DNA from: Haladaptatus sp. QDMS2
GTDB taxonomy: Archaea; Halobacteriota; Halobacteria; Halobacteriales; Halococcaceae
Direction of reading: 5' to 3'
DNA: 64,000 bases
Assembly: GCF_029338295.1 (NCBI RefSeq)
Contig: NZ_CP119791.1
Location: forward strand, 2,046,001-2,110,000
The position numbers and the translations under genes are program-made. The stretch's first letter is position 1. Each line of letters starts with the position of its first letter. Shown here one piece after another: positions 31,840-40,968 of this stretch. Under the pieces are notes generated by a model. That model made no database searches. It was not told the DNA's origin and saw only the letters and a list, made by a program, of their open reading frames with translations.

Positions 31840-32544
31840 TCAGTTCGCGTCCTTCGCGCCGCGAACGGTCGCCTCGACTGCATCGACACCCTCGTCGTGG
31901 ACGAGGTCGCCGACGATGACGGTGTCAGAGACCTGTGCCATCTCGTAGGCGGCGTCGTAGTCGCCAATGCCGCCGCCGTAGAACAGTGTTGCCTCGTCGA
32001 GAGCGTCGTGGGCCGCCTCGACGGTTTCCGGGTCGCCGAGCGTGCCCGAGTACTCGATGTAGACGATTTCTTGGCCGAACATCTGCTCTGCCACCTCGGC
32101 GTAGGCGGCGACGTCCTCGGGTTCGAGGTCGCAGTTCGCCTGCGTGTACTCGGCGACGGTCGAATCGGGGTTGAGGACGATGTAGGCTTCGGTGGTCGTC
32201 ATCTCCCAGTCGATACCGTCGTCCATCCGCACCCACTCCTTGTGTGCGCCGGTCATCCACGTCATGTCGCCCGCGTTGAACACGACGGGGATGAAATAGC
32301 CGTCCAGATAGTCAGAGTGGACGACGGCCCCGGAGTGACTCGGTTCGATGTACAGTGGTACGTCGTACTTGCCACAGGCGTCGACGACGCGGGACATCTT
32401 CTCCTCGGTCATGCCCGTCGTGCCGCCGATTTCGATGGCGTCGGTCCCGGTGGCACAGACGTCTTCGAACGTCTCGCCGTCGACGAGCGTCTTGTCTGGG
32501 TCGAGCTTCACGATGTGGTCCCAGTCGTCCCACGAATTTCGCAT
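31840..32544 (-). CDS. Geranylgeranylglyceryl phosphate synthase (PcrB family)
   Basis: A 234-residue TIM-barrel prenyltransferase. It joins geranylgeranyl diphosphate to the 3-hydroxyl of sn-glycerol-1-phosphate, the first ether-forming step of archaeal lipid synthesis, at the membrane surface. Diagnostic segments are HIVKLDPDK at the start, [42 protein letters not shown], the motif [10 protein letters not shown] and the phosphate-binding [11 protein letters not shown]. The length is normal for the group I haloarchaeal form. A TTTTAG box lies 23 nt upstream. It is followed on the same strand, about 40 bp upstream in coordinates, by the topoisomerase gene, a pairing I have seen in haloarchaea. 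Confidence 0.95.
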   Translation of the reverse strand: MRNSWDDWDHIVKLDPDKTLVDGETFEDVCATGTDAIEIGGTTGMTEEKMSRVVDACGKYDVPLYIEPSHSGAVVHSDYLDGYFIPVVFNAGDMTWMTGAHKEWVRMDDGIDWEMTTTEAYIVLNPDSTVAEYTQANCDLEPEDVAAYAEVAEQMFGQEIVYIEYSGTLGDPETVEAAHDALDEATLFYGGGIGDYDAAYEMAQVSDTVIVGDLVHDEGVDAVEATVRGAKDAN

Positions 32545-32566
32545 ACGCTTTCAAATCCAACGGCTG

Positions 32567-32575
32567 ACTAAAACC
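32567..32575 (-). promoter_or_regulatory. TATA box of the GGGP synthase gene
   Basis: Minus strand GGTTTTAGTC region, 23 to 31 nt before the ATG at 32544, a conventional haloarchaeal promoter box. Confidence 0.5.
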
Positions 32576-32584
32576 CCTTCGGCC

Positions 32585-35068
32585 TCAGTCTGCTTGTGCC
32601 TGCCACTCACGCACCCGGTCTGCGCTCACGCCTTGAACCTGGTCTGCGACGTCCTCGGGGGTCGCGTTTTTGAGGTCGTCGAGGCTCTCGATGCCGGCGG
32701 CTTTGAGTTTCTCGGCAGTCTTCTTCCCGATTCCCGACAGGTCCTCGATGTCCGTCACTTCGTTTCGTGATTTGTACTCCTCGTAGTTGCAGATGGGACA
32801 GCCCAGTTCCCACGGTTCGTCGCCGTTGTGGACGACGAGCTCCGGCAGGTCGTGTTCTTCACACCGGGTTTCGGTCACCTCGATTTCACCGCGCCGCGGC
32901 AGGGGTAGCGAGTAGTCACACTCAGGATACCGGGTACAGCCGACGAGTCGCGACCCGGTTCGAAGCCGCTTGATCGCGAGTTCGCCGCCGTGTTCCTCGC
33001 CGCACTCGGGGCAGACGCCGATGACCTCGTCTTCCTCCTCGTCCGCCTCGTCTGCCTTACACTGCGGACAGCCGTGGACGAACGTCTGGCGACCCGCGAG
33101 CATCTTCACGTTCCGTAGGTCGTGGTCCTCGCACGTCTCGTCCATGATGAGCGGCTTGCCCGTAGAGGGCAGTGGCAGGGTGTACGTGCAGTCTGGATAG
33201 CCGTCACAGCCGACGAAGTAGGAGCCTCGTCGAGAGCGCCGGACCAGCAGGTCATTGCCACACTCGGGACACGGCCCGAGCGTCTTGTCCGCCTTGAGCG
33301 ACTTCTGGATGTGGTCGCCGATTTCCTCGCGGGAGGCTTCGAGTTCGGCGAACACCTTCTCTAACATCTCGCGGGATTCGGTGGTCACCTCGTCCAGCGT
33401 CGCCTCGCCCTTGGCGATTTTCTGCATGTCGGCTTCGAGTTGACTCGTCATCTCTTCGGTGACGAGGTGCTCTGCGTAGTCCTCGCCTGCTTCGACGACG
33501 GCCATTGCAAGGCGAGTTGGCCGCGGTGGGTCGGATTCGACGTAGCCACGGTCGTAGAGTTTTTCGAGCGTCTCGTGGCGGGTCGCCTTGGTCCCGATGC
33601 CCATCTTCTCCATCGTCTCGATGAGGCGTGACTGCCCGTATCTGCGAGGTGGTTGGGTCTGTTTGGCGTCGTTGCGGACGTTGCTGACCGCGAGTTCCTC
33701 CCCCTTGTCCACGTCCGGGACGAAATTCTCGTTGGTCGAGAAGTACGGGTAAACGGCGTGGTAGCCGGGTTCGAGCAGGCGTTTACCGTTTGCCTTCAGG
33801 CTGAGGCCCGCCGCCTCCGCCACCACGCGCAGGTGTTCCCACTCCGCGGGGTCCGCACACGTCGCGAAGAACCGCCGGACGACGAGTTCGTACACTTCCC
33901 ACTCGGAGTCGCTGAGTTCGCTCGCCGTCGGAATCTCCCCGGTCGGGTGAATCGGCGGGTGGTCGGTCGTCTCGCTGTCGCCCCGCGTCGGGACGATGTC
34001 CTCGGCTTCGAGGAGGGATTTGGCGTCTTCACCGAAGGTGCGGTGGTTCTGGAACGTTTCGAGCAGGTCGCGCACGTCCAGGTCGTTCGGGTAGACGGTG
34101 TTGTCCGTCCGGGGGTAAGTGATGAACCCGGAGGTGTAGAGGTCCTCCGCGATGCTCATCGCCTGTTTCGCGGAGTAGCCAAGCGACCCCGCCGCGCGGA
34201 TGAACTGCGTGGTGTTGAACGGAGCCGGCGGGTCGTCGGTTCGCGTGCGGCGGTTGACCGACGTGACCGTCGCCGCCTCCACGTCCTTGAGCGTCTCGAA
34301 CACCTCGGCCGCGGTGGCCTCGTCCCAGACGCGCTCTGCTTCCGTGCCGTCGTCCGCTTCGTAGAAGTACTGGGCTTCGAAGGCTTCTGCGTCCTTCGTC
34401 AGGTCAGCGAACAATTCCCAGTAGTCTTCGGGGTCGAACGCCTCGATCTCGCGCTCGCGGTCGACGATGAGTTTGAGCGTCGGACTCTGGACGCGGCCCA
34501 CGCTGATGAAATCGTTGCCCAGTTGTCGCGCCGAGAGCGAGAGGAAACGCGTGAGTGCGGCCCCCCACACGAGGTCGATGACCTGTCGCGCCTCGCCGGA
34601 GGCGGCGAGGTTGAAGTCGAGTTCGTCCGGGTCCTCGAACGCCTTGGTCACCTCGTTGTGGGTAATCGAGGAGAAGCGCACCCGCTGGACGGGCACGTCC
34701 TCGTTTACCTCGCGGACGAGCTCGTAGGCCTCCTTCCCGATGAGTTCACCCTCGCGGTCGTAGTCTGTCGCGATGGTGACGTTGTCCGCTTTCCGCGCGT
34801 AGAGACGAAGCGTGCGGACGATGTTCTCTTTCGTCGCGTTCTTCACCACCTGTGCGTCGATGAGTTCGGACGGTTCGACGTCGCGCCAGTCCGAGTATTC
34901 GGGCGGGAAATCCACGTCGACGACGTGGCCCGAAAGCCCGACGACGCGCTTGTCCGCCCAGCGATAGACGTTCACGCCGTGTTCGCGCTCGACGCTCGCG
35001 TGCTCGCCCGAGAGAATGTCGGCAATTCGACGCGCCGCGATGTCCTTCTCCGTAATTATCAGCTCCAC
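32585..35068 (-). CDS. topA: DNA topoisomerase I (type IA)
   Basis: An 827-residue type IA topoisomerase that relaxes negatively supercoiled DNA through a 5'-phosphotyrosine intermediate. The TOPRIM domain begins ELIITEKDIAARRIADIL and holds TDYDREGELIG. The active-site Tyr lies in GFITYPRTDNTVYP. GRVQSPTLKLIVDRE is the conserved gate-domain motif. The C-terminus carries several Cys4 zinc ribbons (CPECGNDLL, GCDGYPDC, CPQCKADE, CPECGEEHG, GCTRYPEC, CPICNYEE) and ends in a helix-hairpin-helix tail (LSGIGKKTAEKLKAAGI), as in other haloarchaeal TopA proteins. It is intact and of normal length. A long frame on the opposite strand is only its shadow. Confidence 0.96.
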   Translation of the reverse strand: MELIITEKDIAARRIADILSGEHASVEREHGVNVYRWADKRVVGLSGHVVDVDFPPEYSDWRDVEPSELIDAQVVKNATKENIVRTLRLYARKADNVTIATDYDREGELIGKEAYELVREVNEDVPVQRVRFSSITHNEVTKAFEDPDELDFNLAASGEARQVIDLVWGAALTRFLSLSARQLGNDFISVGRVQSPTLKLIVDREREIEAFDPEDYWELFADLTKDAEAFEAQYFYEADDGTEAERVWDEATAAEVFETLKDVEAATVTSVNRRTRTDDPPAPFNTTQFIRAAGSLGYSAKQAMSIAEDLYTSGFITYPRTDNTVYPNDLDVRDLLETFQNHRTFGEDAKSLLEAEDIVPTRGDSETTDHPPIHPTGEIPTASELSDSEWEVYELVVRRFFATCADPAEWEHLRVVAEAAGLSLKANGKRLLEPGYHAVYPYFSTNENFVPDVDKGEELAVSNVRNDAKQTQPPRRYGQSRLIETMEKMGIGTKATRHETLEKLYDRGYVESDPPRPTRLAMAVVEAGEDYAEHLVTEEMTSQLEADMQKIAKGEATLDEVTTESREMLEKVFAELEASREEIGDHIQKSLKADKTLGPCPECGNDLLVRRSRRGSYFVGCDGYPDCTYTLPLPSTGKPLIMDETCEDHDLRNVKMLAGRQTFVHGCPQCKADEADEEEDEVIGVCPECGEEHGGELAIKRLRTGSRLVGCTRYPECDYSLPLPRRGEIEVTETRCEEHDLPELVVHNGDEPWELGCPICNYEEYKSRNEVTDIEDLSGIGKKTAEKLKAAGIESLDDLKNATPEDVADQVQGVSADRVREWQAQAD

Positions 35069-35234
35069 GAGGGGACACCCCGCGAAATTGCAGTCATTAC
35101 CCCCGGTGTACGCGCAGGTCGTTTCTATACTTTTCGCCGAAAAACCGCCAGACGGAGCCCGTGCGCGTAGTGCGCTCGCGTGCGCGAGAGTGAGAATCGA
35201 TTCCCTCTTAGCCCACGATGTCTACGAGTCGGGC

Positions 35235-35711
35235 ATGGACAAGGGCACCGTGCGCGTCCTCGAATTCATCGCGGCGCAACTCGTTCTCATCTCGGCCGGC
35301 ATCCACCTGTTTCTCGGCGTTCCACGGGTGCTCATCTACACACGGCCGAGTGCCGTCTCCTACTACCTGAACTCCGGGGCGTTTCCCGACCCGCGCCCAT
35401 TTCTGTTCACCGTCTCCGCGATCGTCGTTCTCGCGGGTCTCTACGCGCTGTTCAACGGCCTGGTCGCCCGCAAGAAACTCTACCTCCTCGGTATTGCAAT
35501 GATGGTCACCTACATCGGCAGCTGGGTGTTCTGGCACACCGTCATCAACCACGGCCAGGCGTTCCTCGCCGCGGGCGGGCACACCCACGGCGGCGGCATC
35601 CTGACGACGGTCGTCCAGCACCTCGTGGAGGTTCCGCTCGACGCGGCCTCGAAGCTCTCTGAGGCTGGCGCGACTCTCATTTTCGGACTGCTCTACTGGA
35701 AAACAGAGTGA
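35235..35711 (+). CDS. Small four-helix membrane protein of unknown function
   Basis: A 158-residue protein with four predicted membrane helices: EFIAAQLVLISAGIHLFLG, FTVSAIVVLAGLYALFNGL, LYLLGIAMMVTYIGSWVFW and a C-terminal ATLIFGLLYW. A loop with HTVINHG and GGHTHGGG provides several His that might bind metal. The ATG at 35235 is chosen since the upstream frame overlaps the topoisomerase promoter region. I recognise a haloarchaeal hypothetical family but no function. Its stop codon lies 1 bp from the stop of the convergent tnpB, so that element inserted directly at its 3' end. Confidence 0.7.
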   Translation: MDKGTVRVLEFIAAQLVLISAGIHLFLGVPRVLIYTRPSAVSYYLNSGAFPDPRPFLFTVSAIVVLAGLYALFNGLVARKKLYLLGIAMMVTYIGSWVFWHTVINHGQAFLAAGGHTHGGGILTTVVQHLVEVPLDAASKLSEAGATLIFGLLYWKTE

Positions 35712-35712
35712 A

Positions 35713-37008
35713 CTACCCCGCCCTACTCGCGCTGACGCGTTCGTTGAGGACGGGGCTTCCTGCTTCTGAGACGCGACTTGCATCCACGACGATTGACGAT
35801 GACTCGCCACCGTCAGTAGACACAGCAATCGCAGTCTCCACAGGCGTGTCTTCGGAGTGAACCACTCCTAGTTTCTTGAGTCCTCGTGAGAGGACGTTGA
35901 GAGCCGCATTCCAATCCCTATCGAGTTCGAACCCACAACTGGGACACGAATGCTCGCGCACCCACAACGGCTTCCACGTTGAGACACCACACGACGCGCA
36001 TTCTTTGGTCGTTCCTTCGGGTCCAACGTCCACGACGTGACAGCCATTCTTCTCGCCGTGGTGTTGGAGGATGATGATGAAGTCGCGCCAGCCCACTTCC
36101 GCCTTGTTGCGAGCGTTCTCCGGGGATTCGAGCATCCCTTTGACGTTGAGATTCTCGACGAACACGGCGTCGTACGCCGTGGTGTAGTAGTGCGCGAGCT
36201 TGTGCTGGAAGTCGCGTTTCTTCGCCGTCATCCGGGCGTGGACGTTTGCAACCCTCTCCCGTTGGTTCTCCCAGTTCTTGGACTCGTATGTCTTGCGGGA
36301 GAGCGAGCGTTGCTCGCGTTCGAGCCGCTCTCGGTCGTCGGACAAGTCAAGTCGCCCTATCGAGCGCCCCTCGGAGTCGTGGATGAAGTTGAGAACCCCG
36401 AGGTCAAGCCCCACGGTGTCCTCGGGAGTTATGTCCTCAACGACGGGTTTCTTCGGCGTCTCGGTCTCGATGGCGAACGAGGCATACCACGCCCCAGTCG
36501 GCTCTTTCTTGAGCGTGACTTCCTTGAGTTGCTCGTTCTCAGGGAGGTCGCGGTGGAGGCGAACCGGGATTTCGCGGGTTTCGCCTTTGAGTTTCTTGAG
36601 TACGAGGAGTCCTCGACCGTTCGGGCCACTCTTCGTGTCGAGTTCGAAGCCCGATTGCCGGTACGTGAAACTCCTGAACTCACGCGGTTTCTTCCAGTTC
36701 AACGACCCCACGTCGTATCCCTTGGCCTTGAGTTTCCCGAGGTTCTGGATGTTATCTCGGATGCGCTCAACGGCTTTCTGGAGAACCGTCGAGTACACCA
36801 GTTTGAGGTCGGGCCACCAGTCTTTCAACGCCGGGAGCCGGTCTCGGACCATCCAGACGCGCTGTCTGAGCGTTCCAGCGTCTTCGGGTATCTGGTTGAA
36901 TTCGCGGAGTGCGTGGTTGTAGGTTTGTCGCACGGTGTTTCGTTGCCAGTCCATCGCGCCGCGTTGCTCCGTGGTTGGGAGTAACCGGAAGCGCGGACTG
37001 TACATCAT
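35713..37008 (-). CDS. tnpB: TnpB, RNA-guided nuclease of IS200/IS605 type
   Basis: A 431-residue TnpB (OrfB). All parts of an active protein are visible: the N-terminal helical domain (FRLLPTTEQRGAMDW); a RuvC-like domain with the first catalytic Asp in VGLDLGVLNFI, the Glu in AVFVENLNVKGM and the last Asp in DRDWNAALNVLSRG; and a Cys4 zinc ribbon CASCGVSTW ... CPSCGFELD. TnpB proteins use an omega-RNA made from the element's 3' end to cut DNA next to a short target motif, helping the element persist. The frame extends to a TTG at 37020, but the double ATG at 37005-37008 is better. No frameshift or missing residue is seen. Confidence 0.92.
   Translation of the reverse strand: MMYSPRFRLLPTTEQRGAMDWQRNTVRQTYNHALREFNQIPEDAGTLRQRVWMVRDRLPALKDWWPDLKLVYSTVLQKAVERIRDNIQNLGKLKAKGYDVGSLNWKKPREFRSFTYRQSGFELDTKSGPNGRGLLVLKKLKGETREIPVRLHRDLPENEQLKEVTLKKEPTGAWYASFAIETETPKKPVVEDITPEDTVGLDLGVLNFIHDSEGRSIGRLDLSDDRERLEREQRSLSRKTYESKNWENQRERVANVHARMTAKKRDFQHKLAHYYTTAYDAVFVENLNVKGMLESPENARNKAEVGWRDFIIILQHHGEKNGCHVVDVGPEGTTKECASCGVSTWKPLWVREHSCPSCGFELDRDWNAALNVLSRGLKKLGVVHSEDTPVETAIAVSTDGGESSSIVVDASRVSEAGSPVLNERVSASRAG
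35716..35755 (-). repeat. Right-end hairpin of the tnpB element (possible omega-RNA guide scaffold region)
   Basis: On the plus strand CCCCGCCC (35716-35723) can pair with GGACGGGG (35748-35755), with CTACTCGCG following the first arm and GTTGA preceding the second. It overlaps the tnpB stop. In IS605-like elements this position holds the right-end structure and the 3' part of the omega-RNA. Confidence 0.6.
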
Positions 37009-37075
37009 ACGACGTGTCAATTCGTACGAAATGGGATGTATTAATGGTATTGATTAGCATGCTTGGAACTCGTGT

Positions 37076-37140
37076 GGGCGCTGTATCCCCTCCCTACTCG
37101 CTCGCTTCACTCGCTCCTTGAGGAAGGGGGCTTAGCGCCC
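37076..37140 (-). repeat. Orphan second copy of the tnpB right-end hairpin
   Basis: On the plus strand GGGCGCT (37076-37082) pairs with AGCGCCC (37134-37140), and CCCCTCC (37087-37093) pairs with GGAAGGGG (37122-37129). The internal sequence CTCCCTACTCGC ... CCTTGAGGAAGGGGGCTT copies the CCTACTCGC ... GTTGAGGACGGGGCTT of the tnpB right end, in the same orientation. No tnpB is attached to it. Confidence 0.6.
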
Positions 37141-37169
37141 TCTCTTCCAGCTAAATCGACCCGCCGTCG

Positions 37170-37289
37170 CTACTTCCCGTGGGCTTCTTTCTTGTGTTGT
37201 TCGAGTTCTTCCTCCGAGTGGAACACCTCACCGCACGCACAGACGAAGTGTTCGTGGCTGGAGTGGTTTGAGTGGCTTTTCGTCCCCAT
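37170..37289 (-). CDS. Very small C2H2-like zinc-finger protein
   Basis: A 39-residue frame from ATG at 37289 to TAG at 37170. It encodes HFVCACGEVFHSEEELEQHK followed by KEAHGK, which is a single zinc finger: C-x-C, an aromatic-centred hydrophobic core (EVF, EEL), then H-x4-H spacing. The short His/Ser-rich N-terminus is SHSNHSSHEH. Haloarchaeal genomes contain many one-finger proteins of this kind, some influencing motility or biofilm formation, but this one has no known role. It lies between the orphan IS hairpin and truD. The strong match of the short frame to the finger pattern is the evidence for it being real. Confidence 0.6.
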   Translation of the reverse strand: MGTKSHSNHSSHEHFVCACGEVFHSEEELEQHKKEAHGK

Positions 37290-37437
37290 GTCACAGAACT
37301 ATGCCGGGTGGCGACATGAGTCCGCGCCAACACCGTCGTAACCAGGTTACCTCGGGGTGGGGACGAGGTTGGTGGGCTTAAGGCGCTTGGCGAGAAGTCC
37401 CCGATATGAATCTTCACCTGCTCGGAGGGGCACGCTG

Positions 37438-38757
37438 ATGCGAACGGCCCACCCCGTCGAGCAACTGGTCGGCATCGACCATTACGTGAGCGACGCCGAG
37501 GGCATCGGCGGAAAACTGCGGGTCGCGCCGGAGGACTTTCGGGTACGCGAACTCGAACGGTTCTCCGTCGAACCCGTGGACGCAGATACCGGGTCGTACG
37601 CCTACCTCGTGTTCCGGGCGACGCTCGACTCGTGGGACACGAACCAGTTCACGAAGGAGGTCGCGAGCCGGATGGGCGTCAGCCGCGAGCGTCTCTCGTG
37701 GGCCGGGACGAAGGACAAACACGCCGTCACGACGCAGTTGTTCAGCATCTACGACGCCGACCCCGAGGACCTGCCGGACATCCCCGACGCAGACATCGAG
37801 GTGCTCGGACGGGCCGGGCGTGGCCTCCAGTTCGGTGACCTCGCGGGCAACGAGTTCGAGATTCGAGTGCGAGACCCAGACCACCCTGAGAACGTGGCGG
37901 ACATCACCGCGGACCTCGCCGAGTTCGGGGGCAGAGACGGCATCGTCGGCGTGCCGAATTTCTTCGGCCACCAGCGATTTGGAAGCAGGCGGCCGGTGAG
38001 CCACGACGTCGGCCTCGCCATCGTCCGTCGCGACTGGGAGGCCGCGGTCATGGCCTACGTCGCGAACCCCTCCGAGCGAGAGCGCGAGCAGACCCGCGAG
38101 GCCCGCCGGTTCGTCGGTGAAACCCGCGACTGGAAGGCCGCCCTCGAAGATTATCCAGGCTACCTGCACTACGAGCGGGCGATGCTCCACAAACTCGCAG
38201 AGAACGGCGGCGAGTCCCCCGAGGACTTCCGCGAAGCACTCGAAACCTTCCCGACGAACCTTCAGCGCCTGATGGTGAACGCCGCACAGTCGTACCTGTT
38301 CAACCAGATTCTCTCCGAGCGACTCGCCCGAGGAATTCCGTTCGACCGGGCCGTTGCGGGCGACGTGGTCTGTTTCGCGGATGCGGACGCCCCTGGCGAC
38401 CTCGTCCTGCCCGACACCGACCGCGAGCAAGCCGTGACGGAGAAACGGGTGGACACCATCAACCGCCACTGCGAACGCGGGCGAGCGTTCGTGACAGCTC
38501 CGCTCATCGGCACGGAAACGGAGTTCGCAGACGGCGAACCCGGCGAAATTGCTCGTGAAGTGCTCGAAGCGGAGGGGCTCACCCGTGAGGACTTCGACCT
38601 GCCCGGGGAGTTCCACTCGAAGGGAACCCGACGGGCGATTCTCCTCCAAACGGGCCTCGAAACCGCGGACACGACGTTCACCTTCTCGTTGCCGAAGGGT
38701 TCGTACGCGACGGTGCTCATGCGCGAGTATCTGAAGACCGACCCGGACTCGATGTGA
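37438..38757 (+). CDS. truD: tRNA pseudouridine(13) synthase
   Basis: A 439-residue TruD family enzyme that isomerises U13 in tRNA to pseudouridine. [15 protein letters not shown] holds the catalytic Asp in the family signature GTKDKx[16 protein letters not shown] is the second conserved block, and [16 protein letters not shown] is typical of the TRUD insertion domain. The C-terminus ends in a usual strand-rich segment ([11 protein letters not shown]). The ATG at 37438 is preferred: the longer frame from 37357 adds a basic stretch that lies in the promoter region. The large frame on the opposite strand is its shadow. Confidence 0.94.
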   Translation: MRTAHPVEQLVGIDHYVSDAEGIGGKLRVAPEDFRVRELERFSVEPVDADTGSYAYLVFRATLDSWDTNQFTKEVASRMGVSRERLSWAGTKDKHAVTTQLFSIYDADPEDLPDIPDADIEVLGRAGRGLQFGDLAGNEFEIRVRDPDHPENVADITADLAEFGGRDGIVGVPNFFGHQRFGSRRPVSHDVGLAIVRRDWEAAVMAYVANPSEREREQTREARRFVGETRDWKAALEDYPGYLHYERAMLHKLAENGGESPEDFREALETFPTNLQRLMVNAAQSYLFNQILSERLARGIPFDRAVAGDVVCFADADAPGDLVLPDTDREQAVTEKRVDTINRHCERGRAFVTAPLIGTETEFADGEPGEIAREVLEAEGLTREDFDLPGEFHSKGTRRAILLQTGLETADTTFTFSLPKGSYATVLMREYLKTDPDSM

Positions 38758-38764
38758 ATCCCGT

Positions 38765-38772
38765 TTTTTAAA
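38765..38772 (+). promoter_or_regulatory. TATA box of the DUF2103 gene
   Basis: TTTTTAAA, 24 nt before the ATG at 38797. The T-run just after the truD stop codon may also act as its terminator. Confidence 0.55.
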
Positions 38773-38796
38773 CCCGATGGCGCGCCACCTTCACGC

Positions 38797-39516
38797 ATGA
38801 ACTGTCGCCAGTGCGCCTCGTCACTCGAACGCCCGGGTGACTACTGTCTGGTCTGCCAGACGCGCAACTGCGACACCGTCGTCCTCGACGTGGAACGCGA
38901 CCACGCCACCCTCACCTTCCTCTACGAGGAGGAGCTCGTCGGCCACTCCGACGTGCGGACGACGCCCGAGACGGCCGAGGAACTATCGACTGTCGAGCTG
39001 CGGAACTTCGCTGGACGCATCGCCGACGACCTCCAGCGAAAACGCCCCGACGAAGTGTACGCCACTGGCGACCGAGCGGTCATTCAGGCCGTCCGTGCAC
39101 AGGCCCACTACGACTTCTATCGTGTTTCGGGCGACGACCCGGTGGAGGCCGTCCTCGCCCGCCTTGGCGAACCGGCCCTGGAAGTCGTGGAGTTGGACCC
39201 GAAGGAGAAACTCGGCGGCTCGCACACCACGCTCATCGGCGAGCGAGCGGGCCAGAAGGTCATCATGCTCGTCGCCGGCCACCCGAACGTGAAGAAGATA
39301 ATTCCCGGTCCCATCGACGCCGGGGGGTCCGGTTCTCGGACGGGCGTCCGGGCCAAGGCCACCCGCGCCGACGAACACGGTAACGTGCGCCTCCTGCTCC
39401 GTGATGGCTCCAGCGTCCAGGAGAACCGCGTCGTGACGACCGCAAGCGACCGCGAGATGGGCGAGCGCATCCGCGACGACCTGAACGAGGCGTTGGCCGA
39501 AGAAGGGTTTCAGTGA
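38797..39516 (+). CDS. DUF2103 family protein
   Basis: A 239-residue protein. The N-terminus has two Cys pairs (NCRQCASSLE and DYCLVCQTRNC) that could bind zinc. The rest matches the archaeal DUF2103 family, with LDPKEKLGGSHTTLIGERAG and HPNVKKIIPGPIDAGG as conserved blocks. No reaction is known; the distribution in archaea and the zinc ribbon suggest a role with nucleic acid or as a small metalloprotein. It stands alone behind truD with its own promoter, and its stop abuts the end of the convergent MFS gene. Confidence 0.8.
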   Translation: MNCRQCASSLERPGDYCLVCQTRNCDTVVLDVERDHATLTFLYEEELVGHSDVRTTPETAEELSTVELRNFAGRIADDLQRKRPDEVYATGDRAVIQAVRAQAHYDFYRVSGDDPVEAVLARLGEPALEVVELDPKEKLGGSHTTLIGERAGQKVIMLVAGHPNVKKIIPGPIDAGGSGSRTGVRAKATRADEHGNVRLLLRDGSSVQENRVVTTASDREMGERIRDDLNEALAEEGFQ

Positions 39517-39517
39517 A

Positions 39518-40738
39518 TCAGTCGTCTGTGAGGCTCACCGTCGTCGGGTTGAGTTCACCAGTCTGTGAATAAACGCTTCCGACAAGGAGGAGGCCCGCCA
39601 CGAGCGGAATGATCGCACAAGTGGCGTACACTGGTGCGAAGCCGAGCGCATCGATGAGCGGGAGTGACACCAACGGCCCAAGTGCGCCGCCCAAGTCTCC
39701 GAGTACGTTGTTCGTCGCGGTCGCTCGCCCCATTCGTTCCGTGGGTGTGAAGTCGGCGAGAAGCGCGATGAGCGGGCCGCTCGTCCCACCCTGCCCCATG
39801 CCGATGAGCAGGCAAGCAAGTGCAAGGAGAGGGATGGTTTCTGCGAGGGCGAGCAAGGCGAACCCGACGAACGAGACGACGAGGAAGCCAAGCAAGACCG
39901 GGACGCGCGCGCCGTAGTCGTCACTCAGTTTTCCGCCACCGAAGGTGAATGCGGCCGCGGCAACGACCGTCACGGCCATTAACAGCCCGGACATCCCCTG
40001 TGGGCCGTAGCCCCAGATACTGAGATCATGGAAATCGAGAAAAAGGACGAGCGTAGAGAACAGCGCACCGAGGTACGCAAAATAAAGCCCAAAGTTAACC
40101 GCGCCAACAGTGAGTGCGGAGGCACTCACGTCAACGTCCCACAGTTTTACGCGCCGTGGCGGCCCGGAGATGTGCGTCTCAGGAATCGCGACATAGGCGA
40201 TGGCACTCGCAAGCAGGGCGAACGCCGCCGCGAGGACGAACGCTGTCGTGACAGAGTAGAGGTCACTCACGACTCCACCCATGACCAGCCCAGCGGGGAA
40301 GCCAAGCGTCATCCCACCTCGGACGACGCCCATGTTCGTCCCCCGAGATTGCCCCGTACTCACGTCTGCGGCAATCGTGTATGCGGTGGCGAAGACGAGT
40401 GCGCTGCCGAAGCCCCAGCAGATGCGAGCAGCGAGGAACCATGCTTCGGGGAATCCGGCGTTCAGCGCGACGACGTAGCCGAACGTGGCGATACCCTCGA
40501 CGAACAGTCCCGCAATGAACGGCTTTCGCGTTCCGATACGGTCGATAAGCGACCCAGCAGGGGTGTTGGCAATGACCCGCGTAAATCGGTTCGCACTCAA
40601 AATGAGTCCGACGACGAACGGCGAAATACCGAGCAGTGCGCCGAGGTTCGGGAGGATAGGGAACACGACGCCGCCGCCAAACCCGACGAAGAAGGTGCTC
40701 ACGATAACCGCGATGATGATGGTACGCGGACGGGTCAT
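39518..40738 (-). CDS. Major facilitator superfamily transporter
   Basis: A 406-residue MFS protein with about 12 membrane helices. The family loop motif after the second helix reads [17 protein letters not shown], a good match to GxLaDrxGrkp, and the domain start is [25 protein letters not shown]-like (shown as [14 protein letters not shown]). It resembles multidrug or sugar efflux members. The substrate is unknown. A GTG at 40825 gives an extra 29-residue polar tail; I prefer the ATG at 40738, which starts shortly before the first helix. It is convergent with the DUF2103 gene, with 1 bp between stops. Confidence 0.83.
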   Translation of the reverse strand: MTRPRTIIIAVIVSTFFVGFGGGVVFPILPNLGALLGISPFVVGLILSANRFTRVIANTPAGSLIDRIGTRKPFIAGLFVEGIATFGYVVALNAGFPEAWFLAARICWGFGSALVFATAYTIAADVSTGQSRGTNMGVVRGGMTLGFPAGLVMGGVVSDLYSVTTAFVLAAAFALLASAIAYVAIPETHISGPPRRVKLWDVDVSASALTVGAVNFGLYFAYLGALFSTLVLFLDFHDLSIWGYGPQGMSGLLMAVTVVAAAAFTFGGGKLSDDYGARVPVLLGFLVVSFVGFALLALAETIPLLALACLLIGMGQGGTSGPLIALLADFTPTERMGRATATNNVLGDLGGALGPLVSLPLIDALGFAPVYATCAIIPLVAGLLLVGSVYSQTGELNPTTVSLTDD

Positions 40739-40934
40739 CGAATCGGCCTGCTTTTGCGGGACGACAGAATCGAACGCATTGGGTACCGAAGATGGTTCGA
40801 CAGGGGGGTTATCCCTGTCGTTCACGGGTGTCTCAACCGGCTTCTACGGTTTTTGCGAACGCGCCACACACGCCCGGAAACGCCGTCGTTGCACCCCTGA
40901 CAAACCCCCGCAGAGCGCCTCCGCAACTCAAAGG

Positions 40935-40940
40935 CTTTAT
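40935..40940 (+). promoter_or_regulatory. TATA box of the L37Ae cluster
   Basis: CTTTAT, 28 nt before the ATG at 40969; it likely drives the L37Ae-RpoP-Pcc1 genes. Confidence 0.5.
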
Positions 40941-40968
40941 CTGTCCCCTGGGGGTATGCACACGTATT

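Larger units (their letters stand above)
35712..37075 (-). mobile_element. IS200/IS605-family element, IS1341-type (tnpB only)
   Basis: A stand-alone tnpB without a Y1 transposase (tnpA) on either side, as in IS1341-type elements. The right end is marked by a hairpin at 35716-35755 overlapping the tnpB stop. The left end is not certain; the bounds given are approximate. Non-autonomous movement by a TnpA elsewhere in the genome is the usual assumption. Confidence 0.65.

Noticed and set aside
33653-35170. Long open frame of 505 codons on the plus strand
   Set aside because: It is antisense to topA. GC-rich third positions keep the opposite strand open. No domain is visible.
35069-37140. A Y1 transposase (tnpA) belonging to the IS element
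   Set aside because: No HUH motif protein of about 130-150 residues is encoded next to tnpB on either strand.
37414-38649. Open frame of 411 codons on the minus strand
   Set aside because: Shadow of truD; the plus-strand product has clear TruD motifs.
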